Assembly (NCBI GenBank): GCA_021816505.1 | Contig: JAKAXS010000062.1 | Span: forward strand, 1-10,578 | Reading direction: 5' to 3' | Origin: Pseudomonadota bacterium | GTDB lineage: Bacteria > Pseudomonadota > Alphaproteobacteria > Rhizobiales > Hyphomicrobiaceae | Length of the DNA stretch: 10,578 nt | In this document: in pieces, positions 1 to 6,163 of the stretch | How the letters are laid out: each line of letters opens with the position of its first letter | Numbering within the stretch: position 1 is the first letter of the stretch | The notes under the pieces: generated by a model | What the model was told of the DNA's origin: nothing | The model's database searches: none | What the model saw: only the letters and a program-made list of their open reading frames with translations | Program-made: the position numbers and the translations under genes

Positions 1-630
1 GATCTCCAGCACGTTTAGCCCGCCACAGTATGTCCCGAACGCGGGCATCACCAGCCGCAGCCCGTTGCCGACGAAGCATGGACGGCGAAACGTGTGTCCG
101 TGCATCGAAACCTTGGCCGCGGGATGGAAGTGACCGCCCACCTCGTGCGAGACCCGTCCCGGCTGCGGCTCATGGCGGAACGTGATGCCCTCCACCGTGA
201 TCGCCTCGATCACATGACCGCCCAACCGCTCGGAGATCACCGGGTCGTGGTTGCCCGTCACCCAGATCCACTCGCGGTCTTCCTGAAGCATGCGCAGCGT
301 TTCGAGATCCTCGTCCGCCATCCGCTCCGCGCCGTTGCCGTCGTGCAGGCTGTCGCCCAACGCGACGACCGTTTCCGGCTGCCAGCGATCGATCGCCTCG
401 GCCAGCCGCATCAACGTCGCCTTCGTATCGTAGGGCGGCAGCAGCTGCCCGCGCCTGGCGAACGAGGACCCCTTCTCCAAATGCAGGTCGGAGACGATCA
501 TCGCCCGTTCGGCAGGCCAGTAGAGCGCGCCCGAGACGCAAGCATGAAACGTCTTGCCGCACAGCGACACCGGATGATCATTGAAGTCGCCGGCGTCGTA
601 ACGTTCCGGCTTGAGCACGAGCATCGCCAT
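1..630 (-). CDS. pdeM: PdeM, ligase-associated metallophosphoesterase (3' end outside window)
   Basis: This is a calcineurin-like metallophosphoesterase of the ligase-associated DNA damage response type; studied members of the cluster are Mn-dependent phosphodiesterases/nucleases. The 210 codons in the window read MAMLVLKPER... and show the family's metal ligands in order: SDLHLEKG (D48, H50), LGDSLHD (D93), TGNHDP (N127, H128), FRHEP (H152) and GGHFHP (H167, H169), followed by the PdeM-typical HGHTFRRPCF (177-186). The frame is still open at base 1, although little should be missing because the family is about 220-240 residues. The ATG at 630 follows a GGGGA-like ribosome site inside the end of the helicase gene; an ATG two codons later (624) is an alternative. 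The start overlaps the helicase by 53 bases, so the two are almost certainly co-transcribed and probably translationally coupled. The ORF is not listed as a complete frame because its stop lies off the edge. Family assignment is firm; the exact substrate is not known. Confidence 0.9.
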   Translation of the reverse strand, partial: MAMLVLKPERYDAGDFNDHPVSLCGKTFHACVSGALYWPAERAMIVSDLHLEKGSSFARRGQLLPPYDTKATLMRLAEAIDRWQPETVVALGDSLHDGNGAERMADEDLETLRMLQEDREWIWVTGNHDPVISERLGGHVIEAITVEGITFRHEPQPGRVSHEVGGHFHPAAKVSMHGHTFRRPCFVGNGLRLVMPAFGTYCGGLNVLEI

Positions 631-3208
631 CGGCGTTCTTTTCCCCGCTTTCGGTCGCCGCTTCCGCGATGAGGTCCGCGGCAGCTTCCCTCAAGATGTC
701 TTCCCGCGCGCGTCCCGAAACAGGCTCGATGCCGATCTCCAACAGGATGGGCACGGCGAGCGGCGACACACGCGGCAACGATTGATGCCTGATTCGCCCG
801 CGAATGCGGCGCAGGAAGTCGCCCAATCGGCCGATATCCAACAGCCCCGTCGCCGCGTCGGCACGCGCCGCCTCAAGTAGAATGTGTTCGGGATCGTGCC
901 GCCGCAACACATCGTAGATCAGATCGGTCGACATCGTCACCTGCCGTCCGGACTTTTCCCGTCCCGGATGGCGCCGCTCGATCAATCCGGAAATGACCGC
1001 GACATGGCGAAACGTGCGCTTCATCAGCACGCTCTCGTCGAGCCATGCTTCCAGATCGTCGCCGAGCATGTCTTCTTCGAACAAGCTGGCAAGATCGAGA
1101 CGCCCATTCGCGATTATCTGTGACAGATCGCCAAGCCCCCACACCGCCAATCCATAGTCGTTGGCAACGAAGCCCAGCGGCCGGGCGCGCGCCCGCTCCA
1201 ACCGGCGCGTCAAAAGCATGCCGAGCGTCTGATGGGCGAGCCGCCCTTCGAACGGGTACGCGACAAGATAGTGCTTCGTCGCCCGCGGAAATGTTTCGAC
1301 CAGAACTTCCTCTGGCCGCGGGATGACCGACTTCTCCTGCTGCAGGGTCAGCCACTCGCACACCGGCGTCGGCAGCTTGGACCAGCTCGACGTATCGGCC
1401 AGCATGTCGCGCACGCGCGCGGCCAGATGCGTCGACAGCGGAAACTTTCCACCGTCGTAGCTCGGCACCATGGGATCCTCGACATGCGCGCGCGACACGA
1501 ACGCCTCCATGTCGCGGATGCCCTCGAAGCGCAGGATCTCGCCGGCGAATGCGAAGGTCTGGCCCGGCGTCAGCTGCTCGATGAAATACTCTTCCAGCTC
1601 ACCCAGGACGCGCCCGCCCATCACCGCCGTAGCGGACCCAGGCGCAGCTAGCCGCCGACGGCCGACTAGCCGCACTTTGATCATCGGGCTTTCGACGATC
1701 GTTCCCGCATTCAGCCGATACTGCTGGATCAAGCGCGGGTGGGCGACGCGCATCGTGCCGTCCGCCGTCTCGCGCAGCTTGGCGAAGCGATCGTAATTCT
1801 TCAGCGCGTATCCGCCCGTCGCCACGAAGTCCACGATCCGGTCGAATGTCGCGCGCGGCAATCCGGCGTAGGGCAGCGCGCTTGTCACCTCGCGAAAAAG
1901 TTGGTCTGGCGCGAATGGTGCCTGGCACGCCATGCCCATCACATGCTGCGCCAGCACGTCCAAGGATCCCGTGCGGTTGAGCGCCACGTCCTGCTCACCC
2001 GCATGCGCCGCTTCGAGCGCGGCGCGGCACTCCAGCACCTCGAACCGGTTCGACGGCACCAGCAGCGCCTTAGACGGCTCGTCCAGCCGGTGGTTCGCGC
2101 GGCCGATGCGCTGCGTGAGCCGGCTCGCCCCCTTTGGCGCGCCGACGTGAATGACGAGATCGACGTCGCCCCAGTCGATGCCGAGATCGAGCGTCGAGGT
2201 ACACACCACGGCACGCAAGGCGCCCGCCGCCATCGCCGCTTCCACCTTGCGCCGCTGGGCCTGATCCAGCGAACCGTGATGCAGCGCGATCGGCAGGCTC
2301 GCCTCGTTGATCGCCCACAGTTCCTGAAACAGCAGTTCGGCCTGCATGCGCGTATTGACGAACACGAGCGACAGCTTATGCCGGCCGATCGCTTCGTAGA
2401 TGCTGGGAAAGGCGTAGCGCGCCACATGGCCTGACCACGGCGTCGGCGTTTCCAGCTCCAGGATTTCGATCTGCGGCCGCGCGCCCCCTTTCGCCACCAC
2501 GAGATCGGCTAGCGCGATGCGGTCCTGGCCCGATGGTTGCGCTTGCAGGTAGGCCCGCAGCTCCGACGGCCGCGCGACGGTGGCCGACAAGCCCACGGTC
2601 AGCATGTGCGGCGCGTGCGTGCGCAATCGCGCGATGTCGAGCGCCAGCAGATCGCCGCGCTTCGACGCGGCCAGCGCGTGAAGCTCGTCGAGGATGAGCG
2701 TATCGAGATCGGCGAACAGATACGGCGCGTCCGGGTGGCTCAGCATCAGCGCCACCTGCTCCGGCGTCGTCAGCAGGATGTGCGGCGGCTTCTCGCGCTG
2801 CCGCTGCCGGCGCGCCGCCGACGTATCGCCCGTCCGCGTCTCGGTCTTGATGGCCAAGCCCATCTCGCCGATCGGCGTCATCAAGTTGCGCGCGATGTCC
2901 GTCGCCAGCGCCTTCAGCGGCGAGATATATAGTGTGTGCAGCCCCGCACCCTGAGCCGCCCTCTGGCGCGCCTTCGGCTCAGCCAGCTTGACGAGGCTCG
3001 GCAGAAATCCAGCGAGCGTCTTGCCAGCGCCGGTGGGCGCGATGAGCAGGCTGGACCGGCCCGCCCTGGCCTTGGCCAGCAGGGCGAGCTGGTGCTCGCG
3101 CGGTGCCCAGCCACGGGCCTCGAACCACCGGGAAAACAGCGGCGGCAGGAACGCGGAAGGCGCTGGTTCTACCGGGGCACCGCTGGTCGGCTTTACGCGA
3201 CGCGACAT
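578..3208 (-). CDS. lhr: Lhr-Core, ligase-associated DEXH-box DNA helicase
   Basis: Superfamily 2 helicase of 876 residues, an ATP-driven 3'-to-5' DNA translocase in studied Lhr proteins, expected to act in DNA repair in the cytoplasm. RecA domain 1 has Walker A APTGAGKT (57-64), SPLKAL (96-101), TRTGDT (124-129), the DELH box (174-177) and SAT (208-210). RecA domain 2 has LVFVNTR (281-287), HHGSLD (310-315), STLDLGIDWGD (338-348) and the arginine-finger motif QRIGRANHR (366-374). The remainder (about 380-850) matches the winged-helix and beta-barrel core of Lhr, without the long C-terminal extension of actinobacterial and enterobacterial Lhr, hence 'Lhr-Core'. Residues after about 850 (ESGEKNADGD...RRRRLQ) look like a variable tail, and the last 17 codons or so overlap the pdeM start. 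The ATG at 3208 has GGGAATGGA just upstream. DELH in place of the commoner DEVH is conservative. It is divergent from the DUF6460-like gene across 149 bases. Confidence 0.95.
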   Translation of the reverse strand: MSRRVKPTSGAPVEPAPSAFLPPLFSRWFEARGWAPREHQLALLAKARAGRSSLLIAPTGAGKTLAGFLPSLVKLAEPKARQRAAQGAGLHTLYISPLKALATDIARNLMTPIGEMGLAIKTETRTGDTSAARRQRQREKPPHILLTTPEQVALMLSHPDAPYLFADLDTLILDELHALAASKRGDLLALDIARLRTHAPHMLTVGLSATVARPSELRAYLQAQPSGQDRIALADLVVAKGGARPQIEILELETPTPWSGHVARYAFPSIYEAIGRHKLSLVFVNTRMQAELLFQELWAINEASLPIALHHGSLDQAQRRKVEAAMAAGALRAVVCTSTLDLGIDWGDVDLVIHVGAPKGASRLTQRIGRANHRLDEPSKALLVPSNRFEVLECRAALEAAHAGEQDVALNRTGSLDVLAQHVMGMACQAPFAPDQLFREVTSALPYAGLPRATFDRIVDFVATGGYALKNYDRFAKLRETADGTMRVAHPRLIQQYRLNAGTIVESPMIKVRLVGRRRLAAPGSATAVMGGRVLGELEEYFIEQLTPGQTFAFAGEILRFEGIRDMEAFVSRAHVEDPMVPSYDGGKFPLSTHLAARVRDMLADTSSWSKLPTPVCEWLTLQQEKSVIPRPEEVLVETFPRATKHYLVAYPFEGRLAHQTLGMLLTRRLERARARPLGFVANDYGLAVWGLGDLSQIIANGRLDLASLFEEDMLGDDLEAWLDESVLMKRTFRHVAVISGLIERRHPGREKSGRQVTMSTDLIYDVLRRHDPEHILLEAARADAATGLLDIGRLGDFLRRIRGRIRHQSLPRVSPLAVPILLEIGIEPVSGRAREDILREAAADLIAEAATESGEKNADGDARAQAGTLRRRRLQ

Positions 3209-3357
3209 TCCATTCCCAACCGCCCATACGGGCCCTTGCGGCGACCGGCCAGGATACGCATTTTGCGATCTCCGCTTCTATGCTAGTGCGGAACAAACGC
3301 GGCACAAAGCGGACAGTTCGCCCATTGCCGCCAGATCACCTGGAGACAGCACACGCC

Positions 3358-3639
3358 ATGGACAGCAAGACCATATTCGGCGGCAACCCTTTCGGCGTCG
3401 TCATCCGCCTGGCGCTTCTGTCCATCGCTGTCGGCGTCGTGCTCAGCGTTCTCGGTATCACGCCCCAGAACTTCCTGGAGCGGCTGAACGCCATCGTCAC
3501 CAACATCTACAATCTCGGCTTCGACGCTTTCGAGTCCATCCTGGGCTACCTCCTGCTCGGCGCCATGGTGGTCATTCCCATCTGGCTGATCATCCGCCTG
3601 GCGTCGGCCCGCAAGGCGAGCCGCCCGCCGGACGTTTGA
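3358..3639 (+). CDS. Small two-helix membrane protein, DUF6460-like
   Basis: A 93-residue protein, MDSKTIFGGNPFGVVIR..., with two strongly hydrophobic segments at about 14-34 (RLALLSIAVGVVLSVLGI region) and 60-82 (LGYLLLGAMVVIPIWLIIRL). They are joined by a short amphipathic stretch (NFLERLNAIVTNIYNLGFDAF), and the C-terminus is short and basic. The pattern GGNPF...GVVLSVLGITP...LGA(M)VVIPIWL resembles the alphaproteobacterial family DUF6460, recalled from memory and not checked. Its function is unknown; it should sit in the inner membrane. The frame stays open upstream to 3103, but that part overlaps the helicase start and reads as non-protein-like sequence. The ATG at 3358 is preceded by TGGAGA at a good distance (CTGGAGACAGCACACGCC), so I chose it. 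It is transcribed away from lhr, and pyrF follows 62 bases later on the same strand, so a shared transcript is possible. Confidence 0.75.
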   Translation: MDSKTIFGGNPFGVVIRLALLSIAVGVVLSVLGITPQNFLERLNAIVTNIYNLGFDAFESILGYLLLGAMVVIPIWLIIRLASARKASRPPDV

Positions 3640-3701
3640 GGCGCGCCTAGGCCTATGCTACGACGAGCGCCAAGCACATAAGCCGCGTGAGCCGAACCAC
3701 A

Positions 3702-4415
3702 ATGACGACCTCGAAAGACAGCCTGATCGTCGCGCTCGACATGCCGAGCGTCAGCGAAGCGATGGCGCTTATCGCCAAGCTGGGGAACGAGGTCACGTTC
3801 TACAAGGTCGGCCTGGAGCTGATGTTCGCCGGCGGCCTCGATCTGGCGCAGAACCTGAAGCGCGAAGGCAAGCACGTCTTCCTCGACATGAAGCTGCTCG
3901 ATATCGGCACCACCGTCGAACGCGCGGTCGCCAATATCACCGAACTCGACCTCGATTTTCTCACAGTCCACGGTCACGACCTGAAGACGCTGCGCGCGGC
4001 CGTCAACGGTCGCGGCTCCTCCCGGCTGAAGCTCCTCGCCGTCACCGTGCTGACGAGCCTCACGCACGACGACCTGAAACAGCAAGGCAGCGACGTGACG
4101 CCGGCCGAACTGGTGGTGCGCCGCGCCCGCCTTGCCCACGAGGCCGGCTTCGACGGCGTGATCGCGTCCGGACAGGAGGCGGCCCGCATCCGCGAGGCGA
4201 CATCTCCCAAGTTCCTCATCGTCACGCCCGGCATTCGGCTCGGCGGCAGTGCCATGGATGATCAGGAACGCGTGATGACGCCGTCTCACGCCATCGCCGC
4301 CGGCGCCAATCACATCGTGGTCGGCCGGCCCATCACGCAGGCCGACGATCCGAAGGCGGCCGCCGCGACCTTCCAGCATCACATCAGCGAGGCCCGCAAG
4401 GGTCACGCTGCCTGA
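3702..4415 (+). CDS. pyrF: Orotidine 5'-phosphate decarboxylase
   Basis: Catalyses decarboxylation of OMP to UMP, the last step of de novo pyrimidine synthesis, as a cytosolic TIM-barrel dimer. Counted from the ATG at 3702 the protein has 237 residues. Visible hallmarks are IVALDMP (D13) and YKVGLEL (K36) at the substrate site, the catalytic signature FLDMKLLDIGTT (60-71) with D62, K64 and D67 of the Asp-Lys-Asp network, TVHGHD, TPGIRLGG in the phosphate-binding loop, and VGRPIT with the phosphate-gripping Arg near the C-terminus. All catalytic residues are present and length is normal. A GTG at 3687 would add five residues (MSRTT); neither start has a strong ribosome site, and ATG is preferred only because of codon type. 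It is followed 23 bases later by the DUF1330 gene, an arrangement that recurs in Hyphomicrobiales, so the pair is probably an operon. Confidence 0.97.
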   Translation: MTTSKDSLIVALDMPSVSEAMALIAKLGNEVTFYKVGLELMFAGGLDLAQNLKREGKHVFLDMKLLDIGTTVERAVANITELDLDFLTVHGHDLKTLRAAVNGRGSSRLKLLAVTVLTSLTHDDLKQQGSDVTPAELVVRRARLAHEAGFDGVIASGQEAARIREATSPKFLIVTPGIRLGGSAMDDQERVMTPSHAIAAGANHIVVGRPITQADDPKAAAATFQHHISEARKGHAA

Positions 4416-4438
4416 ACCATCACATCAACGAGGACACT

Positions 4439-4726
4439 ATGCCCAAGGGATACGTTATCGCTCACGCCGTCGTCACCAACCCCGAGAAGTGGGGCCAGTA
4501 CGTCGAGAAATCGAAGGTCGCGCTGGCCAAGTTCAATGGCAAGCGCATCGTCGCCGGCGGCAAGTGCGAAATCATCGAAGGCAACGGCACGCAGCGCAAC
4601 GTCGTCATCGAGTTCGCCAGCTACGACGACGCGAAGGGCTACGCCACCAGCCCCGAATACGCCGAAGCCAAGAAGCTCCGCGAAGGCGCCGGCACCCTCG
4701 ACATCACCATCGTCGAAGGCGCGTAG
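4439..4726 (+). CDS. DUF1330 family protein
   Basis: A 95-residue cytosolic protein with the DUF1330 signature along its whole length: GYVIAHAVVTNPEKWGQYV (4-22), KFNGKRIVAGG (31-41), VVIEFASYDDAKGYATSPEY (55-74), AKKLREGAG and the closing strand ITIVEG. The family folds as a ferredoxin-like dimeric alpha/beta barrel; no biochemical role is established, so none is assigned. The ATG at 4439 follows AACGAGGACACT, a good Shine-Dalgarno sequence, and lies 23 bases after the pyrF stop, suggesting co-transcription with pyrimidine synthesis. A functional tie to pyrF is not shown by sequence. The gene ends eight bases before the palindromic element, which probably also serves as its terminator region. 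Confidence 0.9.
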   Translation: MPKGYVIAHAVVTNPEKWGQYVEKSKVALAKFNGKRIVAGGKCEIIEGNGTQRNVVIEFASYDDAKGYATSPEYAEAKKLREGAGTLDITIVEGA

Positions 4727-4733
4727 GTTAACT

Positions 4734-4855
4734 CCCTCTCCCCATCGCCCTGCACTTGCGATGGGGAGAGGGTTGGGGTGAGGGGCAGCCGCTTGCGCTG
4801 AAGCTAGAACCTGCCCCTCACCCTAACCCTCTCCCCGTGAAGGACGGGGAGAGGG
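4734..4855. repeat. Compound palindromic (BIME/REP-like) intergenic element
   Basis: Three perfect stems lie in 122 bases. Stem A pairs 4734-4748 (CCCTCTCCCCATCGC) with 4758-4772 around a 9-base loop. Stem B pairs 4777-4788 (GGTGAGGGGCAG) with 4811-4822 around a 22-base loop, and can extend by further pairs. Stem C pairs 4827-4838 (CCCTCTCCCCGT) with 4844-4855 around a 5-base loop. The inner arm of A (4763-4772) is also complementary to the first arm of C (4827-4836), so B can grow to 26 positions (4763-4788 with 4811-4836) with one mismatch, which is a G-U pair in RNA. Purine runs (GGGGAGAGGG) and pyrimidine runs alternate strands. The CCCTCTCCCC/TGCCCCTCACCC vocabulary resembles dispersed intergenic repeats of many GC-rich Proteobacteria, a recollection rather than a search result. 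Lying between convergent genes, it could terminate transcription from both sides, though there is no U-tract. Confidence 0.9.
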
Positions 4856-4862
4856 AATGCCC

Positions 4863-5534
4863 CTATACCGGCGTCACCAGCTGCGAACCCGGCTTGTGGG
4901 CGTAGTGCGCCCACAGCAGCCGCGCGGCGACGCCGCGCCAGGGGCGCCAGCGCTCGGCGATCTCGGTCAGCTCCACGGCCGTCGGCTTCGCATCGAGCCC
5001 GAGCACGCGCCCCGCCGCGATCTGCAGCGCAAGATCGCCAGATGCCCAGGCATCCGCGCGGCCGATCGCGAACATGACGAAAATGTCTGCGGTCCACGGA
5101 CCGATGCCGTGGATCGCCACCAGCCTCTCGCGCACGGCATCATCACCCGACGCCGACAGCTGGGCGAAATCCAAGCCGTCCTTCAGCACCGCCGACGAGA
5201 CGGCCTTCAACGTTCTGATCTTTGCTGCCGACAGTCCGGCACCGGCCAGCCGTTCGGGCGTGAGCCGCGACATCGTCTTGGCCGAAACAGGACCCAGCGC
5301 CTCGACCCGTCCCCAGATCGCACGCGCGCTGGCAATCGACAGCTGCTGGCCGACGACGATGCGCGCCAGCGCCTCGAAATCCGGATTGAACCGGCGCAGC
5401 GGCGGATCGCCCACGGCGTCATGCATCAGCCTGATCGCCGGGCACTTGCGCCGCAGCGAGCGCACGCCCGCGCGAACGTCGTCATCACACGCGATGACGC
5501 GCGCTGCCGAAATATTTCTGCGGGTATGTTTCAT
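4863..5534 (-). CDS. AlkA-type DNA-3-methyladenine glycosylase (HhH-GPD family)
   Basis: Base-excision repair enzyme expected to remove alkylated purines such as 3-methyladenine from DNA. The 223-residue protein has the helix-hairpin-helix/GPD core: LARIVVGQQLSIASARAIW (56-74), where QQLS is typical of the family, AAKIRTLKAV (103-112), the hairpin HGIGPWTADIF (142-152), and the presumed catalytic Asp in ASGDLALQ (D167), placed correctly about 20 residues after the hairpin. It lacks the N-terminal TBP-like domain of E. coli AlkA, as usual for short alphaproteobacterial members. No Cys cluster for an iron-sulphur centre is seen, which argues against endonuclease III or MutY. The frame extends to a TTG at 5582, but the ATG at 5534 fits family length better; no strong ribosome site is visible. 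It is convergent with DUF1330 and divergent from the exported protein. Family is firm; substrate range is inferred. Confidence 0.88.
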   Translation of the reverse strand: MKHTRRNISAARVIACDDDVRAGVRSLRRKCPAIRLMHDAVGDPPLRRFNPDFEALARIVVGQQLSIASARAIWGRVEALGPVSAKTMSRLTPERLAGAGLSAAKIRTLKAVSSAVLKDGLDFAQLSASGDDAVRERLVAIHGIGPWTADIFVMFAIGRADAWASGDLALQIAAGRVLGLDAKPTAVELTEIAERWRPWRGVAARLLWAHYAHKPGSQLVTPV

Positions 5535-5560
5535 CGCGCGTATTCGCCACCGTCGCCGCA

Positions 5561-5569
5561 GCGTACACT
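5561..5569 (+). promoter_or_regulatory. Possible -10 region, GCGTACACT motif (copy 1)
   Basis: GCGTACACT lies 39 bases before the ATG at 5608. The same nine bases occur at 7101-7109, again about 40 bases before a start. TACACT matches four of six positions of a -10 box, but no recognisable -35 box is present 16-18 bases upstream of either copy. Weak call. Confidence 0.25.
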
Positions 5570-5607
5570 CATACCAGCTCAATCGTCATGTCATGGAGTA
5601 TGTGGCG

Positions 5608-6147
5608 ATGCCCGGACCGCGCTCAAGCCTTGCCATAGCGGCTGTCGCCATCGCGGCGCTCGCATCCACCGCCCGCGCGGCTCAGGAGAGCCCACCCGGA
5701 TTGGACCGGTTGAGTAGCTGGGTCGACATCGTCGATGCCCGCAGCGGCTCCGAGATCAGCTATCCGGCAAGTTTCTTCACGGAGAAAGCCGCAGAGCCGG
5801 AAGGGCGCGTCCTGGTCTCGCCGGACGGCGGCGCGCGGCTGCTGGTCGGCTCGTTCCTGAACGAAGGCCGTGTCAGCCTCGATGCCTATCGCACGCAGCT
5901 GCTGCAGGAAAATTATCGCGGCGCCGTGCTCGACTATGCACCGGTCCGATCCGGCTGGTTCGTCATTTCGGGCACGATCGGCAACCTGATGTTCTACGAG
6001 CGGGTCAGCTTCACGTGCGGCCGCCGCTACATCAACAGCTGGGCGATGCTCTATCCGGTCGCCGAGCGCGCAACCTACGACCGGATCGTCGAGGCCATCG
6101 CACCGACGTTCAAACCCGGTTCCGGCGTTGACGGTCGCTGCGGCTGA
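5608..6147 (+). CDS. Small exported protein of unknown function
   Basis: A 179-residue protein starting MPGPRSSLAIAAVAIAALA with a clear Sec signal peptide: an Arg-Ser start, a hydrophobic core at about 8-19 and a signal peptidase I site near A24 (TARA-A). The mature part (about 155 residues) reads as a compact alpha/beta domain with conserved-looking stretches SWVDIVDARSGSEISYPASFF, DYAPVRSGWFVISG, MFYERVSF and INSWAMLYPVAERATYDRIVEAIA. Two Cys (in FTCGRR and DGRCG) could form a disulphide in the periplasm. I recall similar domains as stand-alone proteins or C-terminal parts of exported proteins in Hyphomicrobiales but cannot name a family, so no function is given. The ATG at 5608 is preferred because GGAG sits nine bases upstream; an ATG at 5593 would place that GGAG inside the gene. 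The frame is open back to 5074 only as antisense of the glycosylase. gluQRS follows 16 bases later, so they may be co-transcribed. Confidence 0.8.
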   Translation: MPGPRSSLAIAAVAIAALASTARAAQESPPGLDRLSSWVDIVDARSGSEISYPASFFTEKAAEPEGRVLVSPDGGARLLVGSFLNEGRVSLDAYRTQLLQENYRGAVLDYAPVRSGWFVISGTIGNLMFYERVSFTCGRRYINSWAMLYPVAERATYDRIVEAIAPTFKPGSGVDGRCG

Positions 6148-6163
6148 CGTACAAGCTGCGGCC

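Noticed and set aside
94..672. 192-codon plus-strand frame opposite pdeM
   Set aside because: The minus strand carries every metallophosphoesterase ligand in one frame; this frame is its antisense.
1739..2434. 231-codon plus-strand frame inside lhr
   Set aside because: Antisense to the helicase core motifs; composition rich in Arg and Gln, with no family signature.
3639..3648. AGGCGCGCCT palindrome after the DUF6460-like gene
   Set aside because: A 10-bp GC palindrome is common by chance here, cannot form a stable hairpin, and has no T-run.
3546..4406. 286-codon frame on the minus strand over pyrF
   Set aside because: It lies wholly antisense to a gene with all PyrF catalytic motifs, and its product shows no recognisable domain; long antisense frames are expected at this GC content.
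4734..4855. CRISPR array or riboswitch
   Set aside because: The repeats are inverted rather than direct and have no regular spacers; the element follows a stop codon between convergent genes, so it is not a 5' leader.
5074..5607. Upstream extension of the exported protein gene
   Set aside because: The frame is open, but it is antisense to the glycosylase, and the ATG at 5608 has a ribosome site and an immediate signal peptide.
4857..5717. 286-codon plus-strand frame opposite the glycosylase
   Set aside because: Arg/His/Pro-rich translation without domains, antisense to a gene with a clear HhH-GPD motif and running through the start of the exported protein gene.
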